Shown: in pieces, positions 9,416 through 17,807 of the stretch
Numbering within the stretch: the first letter of the stretch is position 1
Layout of the letters: each line of letters opens with the position of its first letter
NCBI GenBank assembly: GCA_028598985.1
Contig: JAQRMV010000007.1
Span: 1 to 44,682, forward strand
Length of the DNA: 44,682 bases
Direction: 5' to 3'
Source of the DNA: Gammaproteobacteria bacterium
Lineage (GTDB): Bacteria > Pseudomonadota > Gammaproteobacteria > Pseudomonadales > Balneatricaceae
The notes under the pieces: generated by a model
The model's input: only the letters and a program-made list of their open reading frames with translations
Told to the model about the DNA's origin: nothing
Databases searched by the model: none
Position numbers and translations under genes: made by a program

Positions 9416-9439
9416 TAAGGGCGGCTTAAGCCGCCCTTA
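9416..9439 (+). terminator. Strong GC-rich hairpin between binding protein and permease genes
   Basis: TAAGGGCGGC (9416-9425), loop TTAA, and GCCGCCCTTA (9430-9439) form a perfect 10-bp stem starting 12 nt after the binding-protein stop. It is followed by TTATT rather than a full T tract, so it more likely stabilises the upstream mRNA 3' end or partly attenuates transcription than terminates fully. That is the usual arrangement where the binding protein must exceed the permeases. Confidence 0.6.
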
Positions 9440-9465
9440 TTATTCATACTTTAGGCAGTATAATT

Positions 9466-10152
9466 ATGTTAGATTTGCACGGCTACGGCTGGCTCTTATT
9501 TGACGGGTTACAATTAACAATCGCCGTAGGCCTATGTGCTATGGTGGTTGCCGTATTGCTTGGTTTACTCGGTAGCTGGGGCAAGCTAGCCGATAATGGA
9601 TGGGCCAACTTGGCTGCCAATATTTACACCACCGTAGTTCGCGGTGTGCCCGAACTTATTCTATTGTTGTTGGTGTATTTTGGTACACCCACATTGATTC
9701 AGTCTATTGCTAGCAGCATGGGCTATGACATACGGGTTGATATCAATCCGTTTATTGCGGGCACCATTACCATTGGTTTTATCTATGGTGCGTTTGCAAC
9801 AGAAGTATTCCGAGGGGCTTTTCAGTCTATTCCTAAAGGTCAGGCTGAAGCATCTCGAGCCATTGGTATGCAGCGCATACAAACCTTTAAGCGTATTCTT
9901 TTGCCCCAAGCCATGCGCTTTGCCCTCCCAGGCCTAGGTAATGTATGGATGGTTCTTATTAAAGCCACTGCGCTTATTTCCATTATTCAGCTTGACGAAT
10001 TAATGCGTAAAACCAAAATTGCATCCAATGCGACACACGAGCCTTTTACCTTTTATTTATTAGCATCATTTATTTACTTAGGCATTACGTTAGCTTCGAT
10101 GATGGTCCAAAAGCGGGCCGAGACGTGGGCTAATAAGGGAGTGACTCGCTAA
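9466..10152 (+). CDS. Amino-acid ABC transporter permease (HisQ type)
   Basis: This 228-residue inner-membrane permease has about five hydrophobic segments and the cytoplasmic EAA loop EASRAIGMQRIQTFKRILLP (about residues 128-147) that docks on the ATPase. The N-terminal YGWLLFDGLQLTIAVGL and VVRGVPELILLLLVYFG are typical of HisQ/OccQ. It starts with an ATG after AGGCAG, and its stop overlaps the next start as TAATG at 10150-10154. Confidence 0.93.
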   Translation: MLDLHGYGWLLFDGLQLTIAVGLCAMVVAVLLGLLGSWGKLADNGWANLAANIYTTVVRGVPELILLLLVYFGTPTLIQSIASSMGYDIRVDINPFIAGTITIGFIYGAFATEVFRGAFQSIPKGQAEASRAIGMQRIQTFKRILLPQAMRFALPGLGNVWMVLIKATALISIIQLDELMRKTKIASNATHEPFTFYLLASFIYLGITLASMMVQKRAETWANKGVTR

Positions 10153-10862
10153 TGGATTTCTCAATTGTATGGCAGTACCTACCTAAGCTGCTAGAAGGCG
10201 CTTGGGTGACCTTGTGGATTACTGTGGTGAGTTTAGCCATAGGCTTGGCTTTTGCTATACCATTAGCATTAGCACGGTTGGCTAAACACCCTTTAGTGGC
10301 GTCCCCTGCTTATTTGTTTGTGCTCTACTTTCGCGGTACGCCATTGTTGGTACAGATCTTTTTGATTTATTACGGTAGTGGTCAGTTTCGCCATGAGCTT
10401 ACAGACTTAGGATTATGGGGGTTTTTCCGCGATCCATGGTTCTGTGGTATTTTAGCTTTGGTATTAAACACCGCCGCCTATTCTGCTGAAATCTTCCGTG
10501 GTGCGATCACCGCAGTGCCACGCAATGACATTGAGGCAGGCCGTGCTTGTGGCATGTCTGGGCTTTTACTGTTTCGTCGTATTACTTTGCCTAAGGCGTT
10601 TCGCATTGGGTTGCCGGCCTATGGTAACGAAGTAATCTTCTTGTTGCAGGCTACGTCTTTGGTTTCAACCATCACTATTCTGGACTTAACGGGGATTTCT
10701 CGCCAATTGATCTCTAAAACCTTTGCTGTTTATGAGTTCTATCTCACGGCGGCTGCCATGTACCTGGTGATGACCTATGCACTGGTGTATTTGTTCAGGC
10801 TGTGGGAAAAACGTTTGAGCGGACACCTACAGCCCCGTGTCGTTGCCGAACCCCGTACCTAA
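10152..10862 (+). CDS. Amino-acid ABC transporter permease (HisM type)
   Basis: This 236-residue partner permease carries YFRGTPLLVQIFLIYYG (about residues 56-72) and the EAA loop EAGRACGMSGLLLFRRITLP (about 133-152). It should pair with the preceding HisQ-type permease in the membrane. Translation is coupled to it by a 1-nt overlap. Its last 26 nt overlap the GTG start of the next gene, an FAD oxidoreductase, which ties transporter and enzyme into one transcript. Confidence 0.93.
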   Translation: MDFSIVWQYLPKLLEGAWVTLWITVVSLAIGLAFAIPLALARLAKHPLVASPAYLFVLYFRGTPLLVQIFLIYYGSGQFRHELTDLGLWGFFRDPWFCGILALVLNTAAYSAEIFRGAITAVPRNDIEAGRACGMSGLLLFRRITLPKAFRIGLPAYGNEVIFLLQATSLVSTITILDLTGISRQLISKTFAVYEFYLTAAAMYLVMTYALVYLFRLWEKRLSGHLQPRVVAEPRT

Positions 10863-11970
10863 GGCCGAGGCGTATGACTGGATCGTCGTTGGTGGTGGTC
10901 TAGTTGGCGCAGCGGTGGCTTACGGCCTCATCCAAAAACAACCCCAGTTACGTATTTTGGTATTGGATGGTGATGATGCCGATCATCGTGCATCGGTGGG
11001 TAATTTTGGCCTCATTTGGGTGCAAGGCAAAGGCTACGATTTTCCTGCTTATGCCAATTGGAGTCTGCAAGGGGCTAACTTATGGCCGCAATTTGCCCAG
11101 CAATTGAGTCAGCAAAGTCAAATTGATTTGGCTTATCAACGTCAAGGCGGCCTAGAGTTTGCCTTAACCCCAGCAGATCTCGATACTCTGTCGATAGAAA
11201 TGGCCGCCATGGCGCAGCATACCCACGGTAAATTTGAATATCAGGTGTTGGACCGCGCAGCAGCGATGCTGTTGCAACCCGGCTTAGGCGACGCTGTCGC
11301 CGGGGCGATTTATAGCCCCCAAGACGGCCAAGTCAATCCCCTGTATTTGTTATCGGCGCTACACACAGCGATGCAGGCCATGGGGGTTGAGTACCGTGCT
11401 CGTTGCCCTGTAGATCAAGTGGTTGCTTTGGAAAGTGGATTTCAAATTGACAAAGTCACCAGTAAAAACGTGGCCTTATGTGCCGGACTCGACAATCAAC
11501 GTCTGGGTCTGCAGTTGGATATGCACTTGCCGGTGAGTCCGGTTAAAGGCCAAATCTTGATTACTGAGCGGGCGCCTTGTGGCCTACTTAACTACGCCTC
11601 ACCCCAATTACGCCAAACCGCTGAGGGTACCATTCAGGTGGGTGGCTCTCATGAATACACTGGTTTAGATGACAGCACAAACCTAGCGGTGATGCAAACT
11701 ATTGCTGCCGATGCGGTGGCCTTAATGCCAGCACTGTCGCAACTACAGTTGGTCCGGAGTTGGGGCGCGTTACGCGTCATGTCGCCGGACGGAGCGCCTA
11801 TTTATCAAGCCTCCAGCCGCTACCAAGGCGCGTATGGTATATGTTGCCACAGCGGGGTTAGTCTTGCTGCAGCCCACGCTGGACCATTGTCAGATTGGCT
11901 TTTGGGTGGTGCAGCACCACCACAACAAACACTTATTGAGGCTATGAATAATGACCGCTTCTGCGTTTAG
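10837..11970 (+). CDS. FAD-dependent amino-acid dehydrogenase subunit (DadA/HcnC/OoxB-like)
   Basis: This 377-residue protein has an N-terminal FAD-binding fold, YDWIVVGGGLVGAAVAYGL (about residues 13-31), the segment VGNFGLIWVQGKG (about 54-66) and a C-terminal FAD segment with WGALRVMSPDGAPIY and GICCHSGVSLAAAHAG. These are features of the DAO-fold subunit of multi-subunit dehydrogenases: HcnC (glycine), OoxB/NoxB (octopine, nopaline) and D-hydroxyproline dehydrogenase. It would hold the flavin that oxidises the substrate amine. The start is GTG at 10837, overlapping the permease by 26 nt. It overlaps the next gene by 20 nt. The exact substrate cannot be read from the sequence. Confidence 0.85.
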   Translation: MSLPNPVPKAEAYDWIVVGGGLVGAAVAYGLIQKQPQLRILVLDGDDADHRASVGNFGLIWVQGKGYDFPAYANWSLQGANLWPQFAQQLSQQSQIDLAYQRQGGLEFALTPADLDTLSIEMAAMAQHTHGKFEYQVLDRAAAMLLQPGLGDAVAGAIYSPQDGQVNPLYLLSALHTAMQAMGVEYRARCPVDQVVALESGFQIDKVTSKNVALCAGLDNQRLGLQLDMHLPVSPVKGQILITERAPCGLLNYASPQLRQTAEGTIQVGGSHEYTGLDDSTNLAVMQTIAADAVALMPALSQLQLVRSWGALRVMSPDGAPIYQASSRYQGAYGICCHSGVSLAAAHAGPLSDWLLGGAAPPQQTLIEAMNNDRFCV

Positions 11971-12259
11971 TCGACTGCATCAGCACCAGACTTCAAAGCC
12001 AGATACCTGCCGCATCCTATTAAATGGTATTGAACATCAGGTGCCGGTGGCCATGAGTGTGGCCGCAGCGTTATTGTACTTAGGTCAACACGTCACCAGA
12101 ACACACCCTGTGAGTCGGCAGCCGAGGGCTGGGTTATGCCATATGGGGGTTTGTTTTGAGTGCTTAGTGACCATTAATGGGCAGCAGAATCAACGCGGGT
12201 GCATGCGTCCCGTGAGTAGTAATATGTCGATCATTACCACCCCCCAGGGGCTAAGCTAA
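11951..12259 (+). CDS. Small [2Fe-2S] subunit (HcnA-like, Fer2_4 family)
   Basis: This 102-residue protein has a ferredoxin-like fold with cysteines C63, C68, C71 and C84 in the spacing C-x4-C-x2-C-x12-C, within GLCHMGVCFEC and RGCMRP. It matches the small electron-transfer subunit of HcnABC and of opine or D-hydroxyproline dehydrogenases, passing electrons from the flavin subunits. It overlaps the flavin gene upstream by 20 nt and the next gene by TAATG, so the three subunits are made together. Confidence 0.87.
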   Translation: MTASAFSRLHQHQTSKPDTCRILLNGIEHQVPVAMSVAAALLYLGQHVTRTHPVSRQPRAGLCHMGVCFECLVTINGQQNQRGCMRPVSSNMSIITTPQGLS

Positions 12260-13644
12260 TGACCCAAATATATGATTATTTGGTGGTGGGCGCAGGCCCA
12301 GCCGGTATGGCGGCTGCGATCGAAGCTAGTCACGCTGGGTTAAAGGTGTTGGTGCTCGATCAAGCCGCTGCAGCAGGTGGCCAGATCTTCCGCAATGTGG
12401 GTCACTCTTGCGCTGCGCAGGAGCAGGTGTTGGGGCCTGACTATGGCCTGGGTAAACCGCTATTGCAGGCGTTTATGGCGGCACCCTGCGATTACCGGCC
12501 GTTAGCACAGGTATGGAATATAGAGCCCCATGCCCAGGGCTTTACTGTGGCGGCACTGATCGATGGGTTATCGATAAACTTCGTGGCCAGTGATTTGCTT
12601 ATTGCTAATGGTGCCATGGAGCGCCCCATGGCGGTCTCCGGTTGGGAAAAACCGGGGGTCATGACGGCCGGCGCTGGGCAAATATTATTAAAGGCCTCGG
12701 CGTTGGTGCCCAAACAAGTCGTGTTGGCAGGGTCTGGCCCATTGTTGCTCCTGTTGGCGCATCAATACCGCGCTGCTGGAGTCACTATAACAGCGTTATT
12801 AGATACCACACCTCGGTCTAACTATTGGCGTGCTATACCTTGGCTGATTGCTGGGCTGAGCATGCCTAAACAATTACTTAAAGGTGTGTGGCTAAGCCTG
12901 GTACAACGTATACGAGTGCCCTATTTTACTAATGTGGCGGACATCAAGATTGTCGGTCATATTGGAGCTGAGGCCGTACGCTTTACGGCGGCGGGCAAAG
13001 ACTACGAAGTGCCTACACAGTTAGTGTTGTTGCATCAGGGAATTGTTGCCCAAACTCAAATGGCACAAACCTTGGCATGTGAATTATCGTGGAACCCAGT
13101 CAAGCAGTGTTGGCAAATTCAAACCACTGGGGCGGGACAAACCTCAGTGCCAGGCGTGCAAGTGGCCGGTGATGCCGGTGCCATCGGCGGAGCCCAGCTA
13201 GCTCAGTTAGAAGGCCGGTTAGCAGCTATGGCACGAATTGAACGGACCGGCACTCGCTCAAGCTGGGCAAAAAAAATGCTTTATCAAGCCTTGGCTTTGC
13301 GCATATGTCAATTACATTGGGCTCGAGGTTTGGTGGATCGCTTATATCAACCGGCACCTTGGTTGTCGACCCCCACAGGTACCACCTTAGTGTGTCGGTG
13401 TGAGCAGGTTAGCGCAGCCCAGATAACCGATATTGCCCAGTCAGGCTGCGCCGGTGTTAATCAATTAAAAGCCTTTAGTCGAGCAGGTATGGGGCCCTGC
13501 CAAGGCCGCCAATGCGGGCTAAATTTGGGCTACTTAGTAGCTCAAGCCCAAGGTCGACCGATGGCCCAGGTGCAACCCCTTTCGGTACGCCCGCCCTTAA
13601 GCCCGATCAATTTGGGACAGCTAGCTCAGTCGTCAGACTTGTGA
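12259..13644 (+). CDS. FAD/NAD-binding dehydrogenase subunit with C-terminal BFD-type [2Fe-2S] site (HcnB/OoxA-like)
   Basis: This 461-residue large subunit has a first dinucleotide fold, YLVVGAGPAGMAAAIEA (about residues 6-22), an AGGQIFR segment, ANGAMERPM and a second fold LAGSGPLLLLLAHQYRAAG (about 156-174). The C-terminus carries CRCEQVS followed after about 32 residues by GPCQGRQCG, the four-cysteine pattern of bacterioferritin-associated-ferredoxin-like [2Fe-2S] domains, seen in HcnB and opine oxidase subunit A. Hydrogen cyanide synthase is possible by family, but the gene order (C-A-B) and linkage to an amino-acid transporter favour an opine, D-hydroxyproline or other amino-acid substrate. 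Its 3' end overlaps the minus-strand relic at 13626. Confidence 0.86.
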   Translation: MTQIYDYLVVGAGPAGMAAAIEASHAGLKVLVLDQAAAAGGQIFRNVGHSCAAQEQVLGPDYGLGKPLLQAFMAAPCDYRPLAQVWNIEPHAQGFTVAALIDGLSINFVASDLLIANGAMERPMAVSGWEKPGVMTAGAGQILLKASALVPKQVVLAGSGPLLLLLAHQYRAAGVTITALLDTTPRSNYWRAIPWLIAGLSMPKQLLKGVWLSLVQRIRVPYFTNVADIKIVGHIGAEAVRFTAAGKDYEVPTQLVLLHQGIVAQTQMAQTLACELSWNPVKQCWQIQTTGAGQTSVPGVQVAGDAGAIGGAQLAQLEGRLAAMARIERTGTRSSWAKKMLYQALALRICQLHWARGLVDRLYQPAPWLSTPTGTTLVCRCEQVSAAQITDIAQSGCAGVNQLKAFSRAGMGPCQGRQCGLNLGYLVAQAQGRPMAQVQPLSVRPPLSPINLGQLAQSSDL

Positions 13645-13795
13645 TGTAGGTTGTAGGGGTCTTCAACGACCTGCTTTGCAGCGAGAAAATGCTTTAATAG
13701 TTGGGGGTCAAACTGCTGGGACTTAAGTAACCATCACCGTTGCGCAGTTTATTAATACTGGCGGCATGATTGCCCATGGGGCGCTGCGTGGTGGG
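13626..13795 (-). pseudogene. Possible relic of the C-terminus of an HD-GYP phosphodiesterase
   Basis: The 151-bp gap between two converging genes reads on the minus strand as two pieces in different frames. The first, in frame with and just after the response-regulator stop, includes INKLRNGDGY. The second includes FDPQLLKHFL and ends at a TGA at 13626. HD-GYP c-di-GMP phosphodiesterases typically end with a Gly-rich segment followed by H-FDP-x-L-V-x-x-FL, so the pieces look like one tail broken by a 1-nt shift near 13714-13724. No HD or GYP catalytic motif is left. The likeness rests on a short motif, so this is a tentative call; it could also be chance. Confidence 0.35.
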
Positions 13796-14389
13796 TTAGT
13801 GTTTTACTGCCTGAAAAACGAGTTCTTTGAGCTTGTCGACGGGTATTGGTTTGTGTAATACGGGCACGGAGCTTGGGAGGTTGCTGGTAGCAATATCTGC
13901 ATCACTCATGCCGGTAACTACAATAGGCGTAAGGTGATCATATTGGGCATCATTGTGCAGTCGCTTAATAATATCAAAGCCGCCAAGTTCTGGCATTTGT
14001 AAGTCGGTAATAAGAACCGATGGCTTATATTCGCCAATCTTCACCAGTGCATCGATACCATTTTCTGCAGTTTCTACTTGCAGGCTAGGGAACCAGTTAT
14101 TAACCAGCATTTTATAGAGTAACAGGGTGTCTTTATCCTCATCTACAATGAGTGCCGTTACCGGGCCTTTAGTATTAGAGCGGCGAATGGGTGTTTGTTT
14201 TTCTAGCTTTTCGTCCAGCACCTGCTGTATGGATTCCACACTAATACGTCGATGACCACCGGCTGTTTTCCAGGCTTGTAAAGCGCCCTTTTCTACCCAT
14301 AGTTGAATTGTACGTACGGATACATTGAGTAATGTAGCGGCTTGACGAGTGGTTAGTTCGGACAGTGTTGATAAGTCGATAGTGCGCAT
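13796..14389 (-). CDS. Response regulator with N-terminal excisionase/MerR-type HTH and C-terminal receiver
   Basis: The 197-residue product has reversed order for a response regulator. Residues 11-53 form a helix-turn-helix of the excisionase (HTH_17) type, LTTRQAATLLNVSVRTIQLW then GGHRRIS. Residues 77-195 form a CheY-like receiver with the acidic pair in IVDEDKD (D83, E84, D85), phosphoacceptor D129 in LITDLQMPE, T159 in VVTGMS and K180 in LHKPIP. All active residues are present, so it should be phosphorylated. A similar order is known in some marine gammaproteobacteria and delta-proteobacteria. No histidine kinase is nearby. It converges on the dehydrogenase genes, and the pyrC' gene stops 99 nt upstream on the same strand. 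Confidence 0.88.
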   Translation of the reverse strand: MRTIDLSTLSELTTRQAATLLNVSVRTIQLWVEKGALQAWKTAGGHRRISVESIQQVLDEKLEKQTPIRRSNTKGPVTALIVDEDKDTLLLYKMLVNNWFPSLQVETAENGIDALVKIGEYKPSVLITDLQMPELGGFDIIKRLHNDAQYDHLTPIVVTGMSDADIATSNLPSSVPVLHKPIPVDKLKELVFQAVKH

Positions 14390-14488
14390 GCGTATTTATC
14401 TAAAGTGATAGCTGATCTATTATTATCAAATTTACCAATTTTAAATAGATGAAATGCGCACTATGTTGTTTTTTTCGTATCTACTGCG

Positions 14489-15757
14489 TTACATCGTGTA
14501 GCTTGACTGACCTTGTTTGATAGTAAGACGTATACGGCCATTCAGTTTTTGCTGAATTAATGCCTGATTTGTACCGTGGCTATACTGAGTGCTTGGGGTT
14601 AGCAGCCAACTGTGGGTTGGGTCGATGAGGGTAAGATTAGCGGTATCGCCAGTGCAAATTTTTCCAGCAAGACCTTGAGCGATAGTTGAACTATTGGTGC
14701 TGAGGGCCTTTATGGCCTGTGGCCATGTTAGCTCCCCTGCCTCTACTAAGCCCTGAACCAGCGGTACTAACATGTCATAGGTAGCCATGCCGGTAGCGGT
14801 AGCTGCAAATGGCGCACACTTTGCTGCAGATTCATGGGGCTGGTGGGCAGAGCATATTGCATCCAATGTACCGTCTATAATGCCGCTAATTAACGCTTTT
14901 CGATCCGACTCTTCACGCAAAGGGGGTTGTAGGTGGTACTGGCTACGGTAGCCTTCTACCTCTATATCTGTAAAGCACAGGTGCGCAATACTCACATCGG
15001 CGGTTACATTTAAACCTTGTGCTTTTGCTTGACGGATCAGCGCTACACCTGCGGCACTGGTTATTTGGTTAAAGTGGCCGCTAACGCCAGAATGTTGCAT
15101 AAATTGTAGATGGCGGCTTATGGAAAGTGTTTCGGCGATCACAGGAATCCCATCCAAACCCATGCGGGTGGCCGTAGCGCCGGCATGCATATGACCATTG
15201 CCGAGTTGTTGGTCTTGGGCTTGTACAAATACACGTAAGCCAAAGGTCGCTGCATACTCATAACAACGCAATAACACGGTGTTGTCGCTAATGTCATAAC
15301 TGGCGTTGCTGAAACCGATACAACCCGCTCGAGATAAAGCATCCATGTTGCTTAGCTGTTTGCCTTGTAAGTCTTTGGTTAATGCGGCTATTGGCAGTAG
15401 ATCGCAAAAGCCAGCGGCTTTGGCCTTATGGTTAATCATGCCAATAACAGAGCCTGCGTCACTGCAGGGTAGCGTGTCGGGGCTGGGGCATAAGTGAGTA
15501 AAACCAGCGCTAGCAGCGGCTTGTGTTTCACTTGCGATACTGCCTTTTTGAACTTGGTTTAGGTCTCGTAAACAAGTGTGTAAATCTACAAAGCTAGGGC
15601 TTAATATCATGCCATTGGCATCGATATCTATTTGCGCTTGGGCATTTTTTAGGTCGCCTATAACGTCTATTTTACCGTGGCTAATCGATAAGTCGGCGAC
15701 CTGATCTAAATCGTTACTAGGGTCTATGATGCGTGCGCCTCGAATGATGAAACTCAT
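14489..15757 (-). CDS. pyrC': Catalytically dead dihydroorotase-like subunit PyrC'
   Basis: This 422-residue amidohydrolase-fold protein looks like dihydroorotase but lacks its metal ligands. The motif D-x-H-x-H-L-R is DLHTCLRD (58-65), with the second His replaced by Cys62. The SDDG motif is replaced by FSNASYD. The catalytic TDHAPH is SAHQPH, losing the Asp. In Pseudomonas the equivalent PyrC' is an inactive scaffold required for the dodecameric aspartate transcarbamoylase. It overlaps pyrB by 4 nt (ATGA) and is last in the metK-to-pyrC' run. The true dihydroorotase must be encoded elsewhere. Confidence 0.92.
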   Translation of the reverse strand: MSFIIRGARIIDPSNDLDQVADLSISHGKIDVIGDLKNAQAQIDIDANGMILSPSFVDLHTCLRDLNQVQKGSIASETQAAASAGFTHLCPSPDTLPCSDAGSVIGMINHKAKAAGFCDLLPIAALTKDLQGKQLSNMDALSRAGCIGFSNASYDISDNTVLLRCYEYAATFGLRVFVQAQDQQLGNGHMHAGATATRMGLDGIPVIAETLSISRHLQFMQHSGVSGHFNQITSAAGVALIRQAKAQGLNVTADVSIAHLCFTDIEVEGYRSQYHLQPPLREESDRKALISGIIDGTLDAICSAHQPHESAAKCAPFAATATGMATYDMLVPLVQGLVEAGELTWPQAIKALSTNSSTIAQGLAGKICTGDTANLTLIDPTHSWLLTPSTQYSHGTNQALIQQKLNGRIRLTIKQGQSSYTM

Positions 15758-16770
15758 AATCGTGGCTCCTTAGTAACGTTGTTTGGGGGAATGGGGCTTT
15801 GTCGCTGTTGCATTTGGCCGCTCATGGCCATGGACATCACAGCCATGCGCAATGCAATGCCGTACCCTACTTGGTTTAAAATCATGGACTGGGAGCCGTC
15901 AGCAACGGCTGATTCTATTTCAATACCTCGGTTTATTGGCCCAGGATGCATGACGATTGCGTCGGGTTTGGCCTGTGCTAGCCGCGCAGTGGTGAGGCCA
16001 TACAGACGAAAGTACTCTCCTGCAGACGGTAAAAAGGCGCAGGCCATACGTTCGGTTTGTAAACGCAGCATGATTACCACATCAGCGCCATCTATACCTG
16101 TGTCCATATCATTGTGAGTGGTCACCCCCATGCTCTCTATAGCATAGGGCATTAAGGTATTAGGGCCCACTAAACGAATGTCTGTGCAGCCTAGGGTTTT
16201 AAGTGCATGAATTTGATCGCGAGCTACCCGAGAGTGCAAAATATCACCCACAATAGCCACCGTTAAAGGCTCAAAATTACCTTTATGGCGGCGAATAGTA
16301 AGCATGTCTAGCATGGCTTGAGTGGGGTGTGCATGACGGCCGTCGCCGGCATTAATGATGGCAACATCTGGAGTGACTTGAGAGGCGATAAAGTGCGCAG
16401 CTCCAGAGTCACTGTGGCGAATGACAAACATGTCGCTGTGCATAGACCGGAGGTTTTGAAGCGTGTCGAGTAAGCTTTCACCTTTGCTGGTAGCTGAGGT
16501 GTTAATGTCTAAGGTGAGTACATCAGCGGATAAGCGTTTGGCGGCGAGTTCAAATGTGCTTCGGGTGCGGGTGGAGTTTTCAAAAAATAGGTTAACAACA
16601 GTGCGGCCTCGAAGTAGAGGAACTTTCTTAACTTCTTGGTTGCCCACCACCACAAAGGAGTCTGCTGTATCCAAGATGCGCTCAAGCATTAAACGATCAA
16701 GGCCTTCGGGGGTTAAAAAATGGCGCAATTCGCCGTCTTTAGTGAGCTGTAAATTCGCTAAATTACTCAT
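15754..16770 (-). CDS. pyrB: Aspartate carbamoyltransferase catalytic subunit
   Basis: PyrB joins carbamoyl phosphate and aspartate in the first committed step of pyrimidine synthesis. It shows the carbamoyl-phosphate site [13 protein letters not shown] (about residues 62-74), the loop [25 protein letters not shown] and the C-terminal [11 protein letters not shown]. Its 338 residues, with an N-terminal extension over E. coli PyrB, fit the class A enzyme that assembles with PyrC' rather than with a PyrI regulatory chain. The start overlaps the pyrR 3' end by 8 nt and the stop overlaps pyrC' by 4 nt. Confidence 0.95.
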   Translation of the reverse strand: MSNLANLQLTKDGELRHFLTPEGLDRLMLERILDTADSFVVVGNQEVKKVPLLRGRTVVNLFFENSTRTRSTFELAAKRLSADVLTLDINTSATSKGESLLDTLQNLRSMHSDMFVIRHSDSGAAHFIASQVTPDVAIINAGDGRHAHPTQAMLDMLTIRRHKGNFEPLTVAIVGDILHSRVARDQIHALKTLGCTDIRLVGPNTLMPYAIESMGVTTHNDMDTGIDGADVVIMLRLQTERMACAFLPSAGEYFRLYGLTTARLAQAKPDAIVMHPGPINRGIEIESAVADGSQSMILNQVGYGIALRMAVMSMAMSGQMQQRQSPIPPNNVTKEPRL

Positions 16771-17296
16771 GGTTTGCAGACTCGATAATAGAGAGTTTTA
16801 GAGGCTCAGGGCCGTTAAGTTGTAAATATTGTCCTGGCTTCAAGCTTAAAGAAAGTGCGCAAGCGTCGGCCTGTATTGGCAGCTCTCTTTGGTTCACACT
16901 ACATAAGGTGACAAGTTTTATGCTGGCGGGGCGACCGAAGTCAAACAGCTCGTTCATAGCGGCGCGTACGGTGCGGCCGCTCATCAAAACATCGTCTACT
17001 AATAATAGGTGTCGGTTGTTAATATCGAAAGGTAGAGATGAAGGGCTTACCTGCGGATGTAAGCCGTTATGTGAAAAATCATCGCGGTAGAAGGCAATAT
17101 CGAGCTGACCTAGAGGGGCGCTAAGGTGCTCTGCGATCGTTTTAGCCAGCCAAACGCCACCCGTATGAATACCAATAACCAAAGGTTCAACGAGTGAAAG
17201 ATCAGTAATAAGGTGGTCGACTTGATTTAATAAATGACTAATGAGGGCGGGTGTATCTGCCAATTGTGGGTGATTTGGGTGTTCTGTAGCTCCCAT
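16763..17296 (-). CDS. pyrR: PyrR bifunctional pyrimidine regulator / uracil phosphoribosyltransferase
   Basis: This 177-residue type I phosphoribosyltransferase has the PRPP loop [21 protein letters not shown] (split by the family pattern VDDVLxSGRT) and [11 protein letters not shown] near the N-terminus. In Gram-positives PyrR attenuates pyr operons; in Pseudomonas the protein is encoded upstream of pyrB and is thought to regulate it. The ATG at 17296 follows GAGGA with 7 nt spacing. There is a 61-nt gap to ruvX upstream, with no obvious attenuator hairpin plus T run. Confidence 0.93.
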   Translation of the reverse strand: MGATEHPNHPQLADTPALISHLLNQVDHLITDLSLVEPLVIGIHTGGVWLAKTIAEHLSAPLGQLDIAFYRDDFSHNGLHPQVSPSSLPFDINNRHLLLVDDVLMSGRTVRAAMNELFDFGRPASIKLVTLCSVNQRELPIQADACALSLSLKPGQYLQLNGPEPLKLSIIESANHE

Positions 17297-17357
17297 TAGG
17301 CGTCCTCTAATTAGCCTGTAACCTGTTTCGTTATTATAACAGCTATTACAATGGTTA

Positions 17358-17807
17358 TTATACTAGCGGCTGGGTGGATAAACGGTGTTGCGTTTCACTA
17401 AACCAACTTTGCAATATTAGCCCTGCAGCAATGCCGTCAACCCCATGTTTTTTCCAATCGGTTCCGCCTCCAGCGAGAAGGTGTTCTTGCTTGGCTTCTT
17501 GAGTAGATAAACGTTCATCTACCAAGTAGCAGGGGCGATCGAAACGTGCGCTCATACGGTTGGCAAATTTCCGAGCGCGTAGCGCCATTTCGCTGACAGA
17601 ACCGTCCATATTATACGCAATCCCTACTACAAATGCTTGCGCTTGCCACTCATTCACCAAGCTGTCTATTGTTGGCCAATTGGGAATGCCGTCTTGAGCC
17701 TTTATAGGCGCAAGCACTATGGGTTGTGTATGGGGGTTGCTAGCAAAGGCCGCCCCAATACGTTTACTGCCAAAATCGAAGCCGAGCAGGTTGAGAGGTT
17801 TATCCAT
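17358..17807 (-). CDS. ruvX: RuvX/YqgF Holliday junction resolvase-like protein
   Basis: This 149-residue RNase H-fold protein carries the first acidic residue in LLGFDFGSKRIGAA, the second in LVDERLSTQEA and the third in HGVDGIAAGLIL. It is implicated in 16S/23S rRNA 5' end processing and resembles RuvC-type resolvases. The ATG at 17807 overlaps the yqgE stop by 8 nt. A TTG two codons earlier is in frame but less likely. The yqgE-ruvX-pyrR-pyrB-pyrC' order is the same as in Pseudomonas. Confidence 0.93.
   Translation of the reverse strand: MDKPLNLLGFDFGSKRIGAAFASNPHTQPIVLAPIKAQDGIPNWPTIDSLVNEWQAQAFVVGIAYNMDGSVSEMALRARKFANRMSARFDRPCYLVDERLSTQEAKQEHLLAGGGTDWKKHGVDGIAAGLILQSWFSETQHRLSTQPLV

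Noticed and set aside
12259-13644. Naming the dehydrogenase hydrogen cyanide synthase (hcnABC)
   Set aside because: The subunit families match, but gene order differs and the transporter linkage points to another amine substrate.
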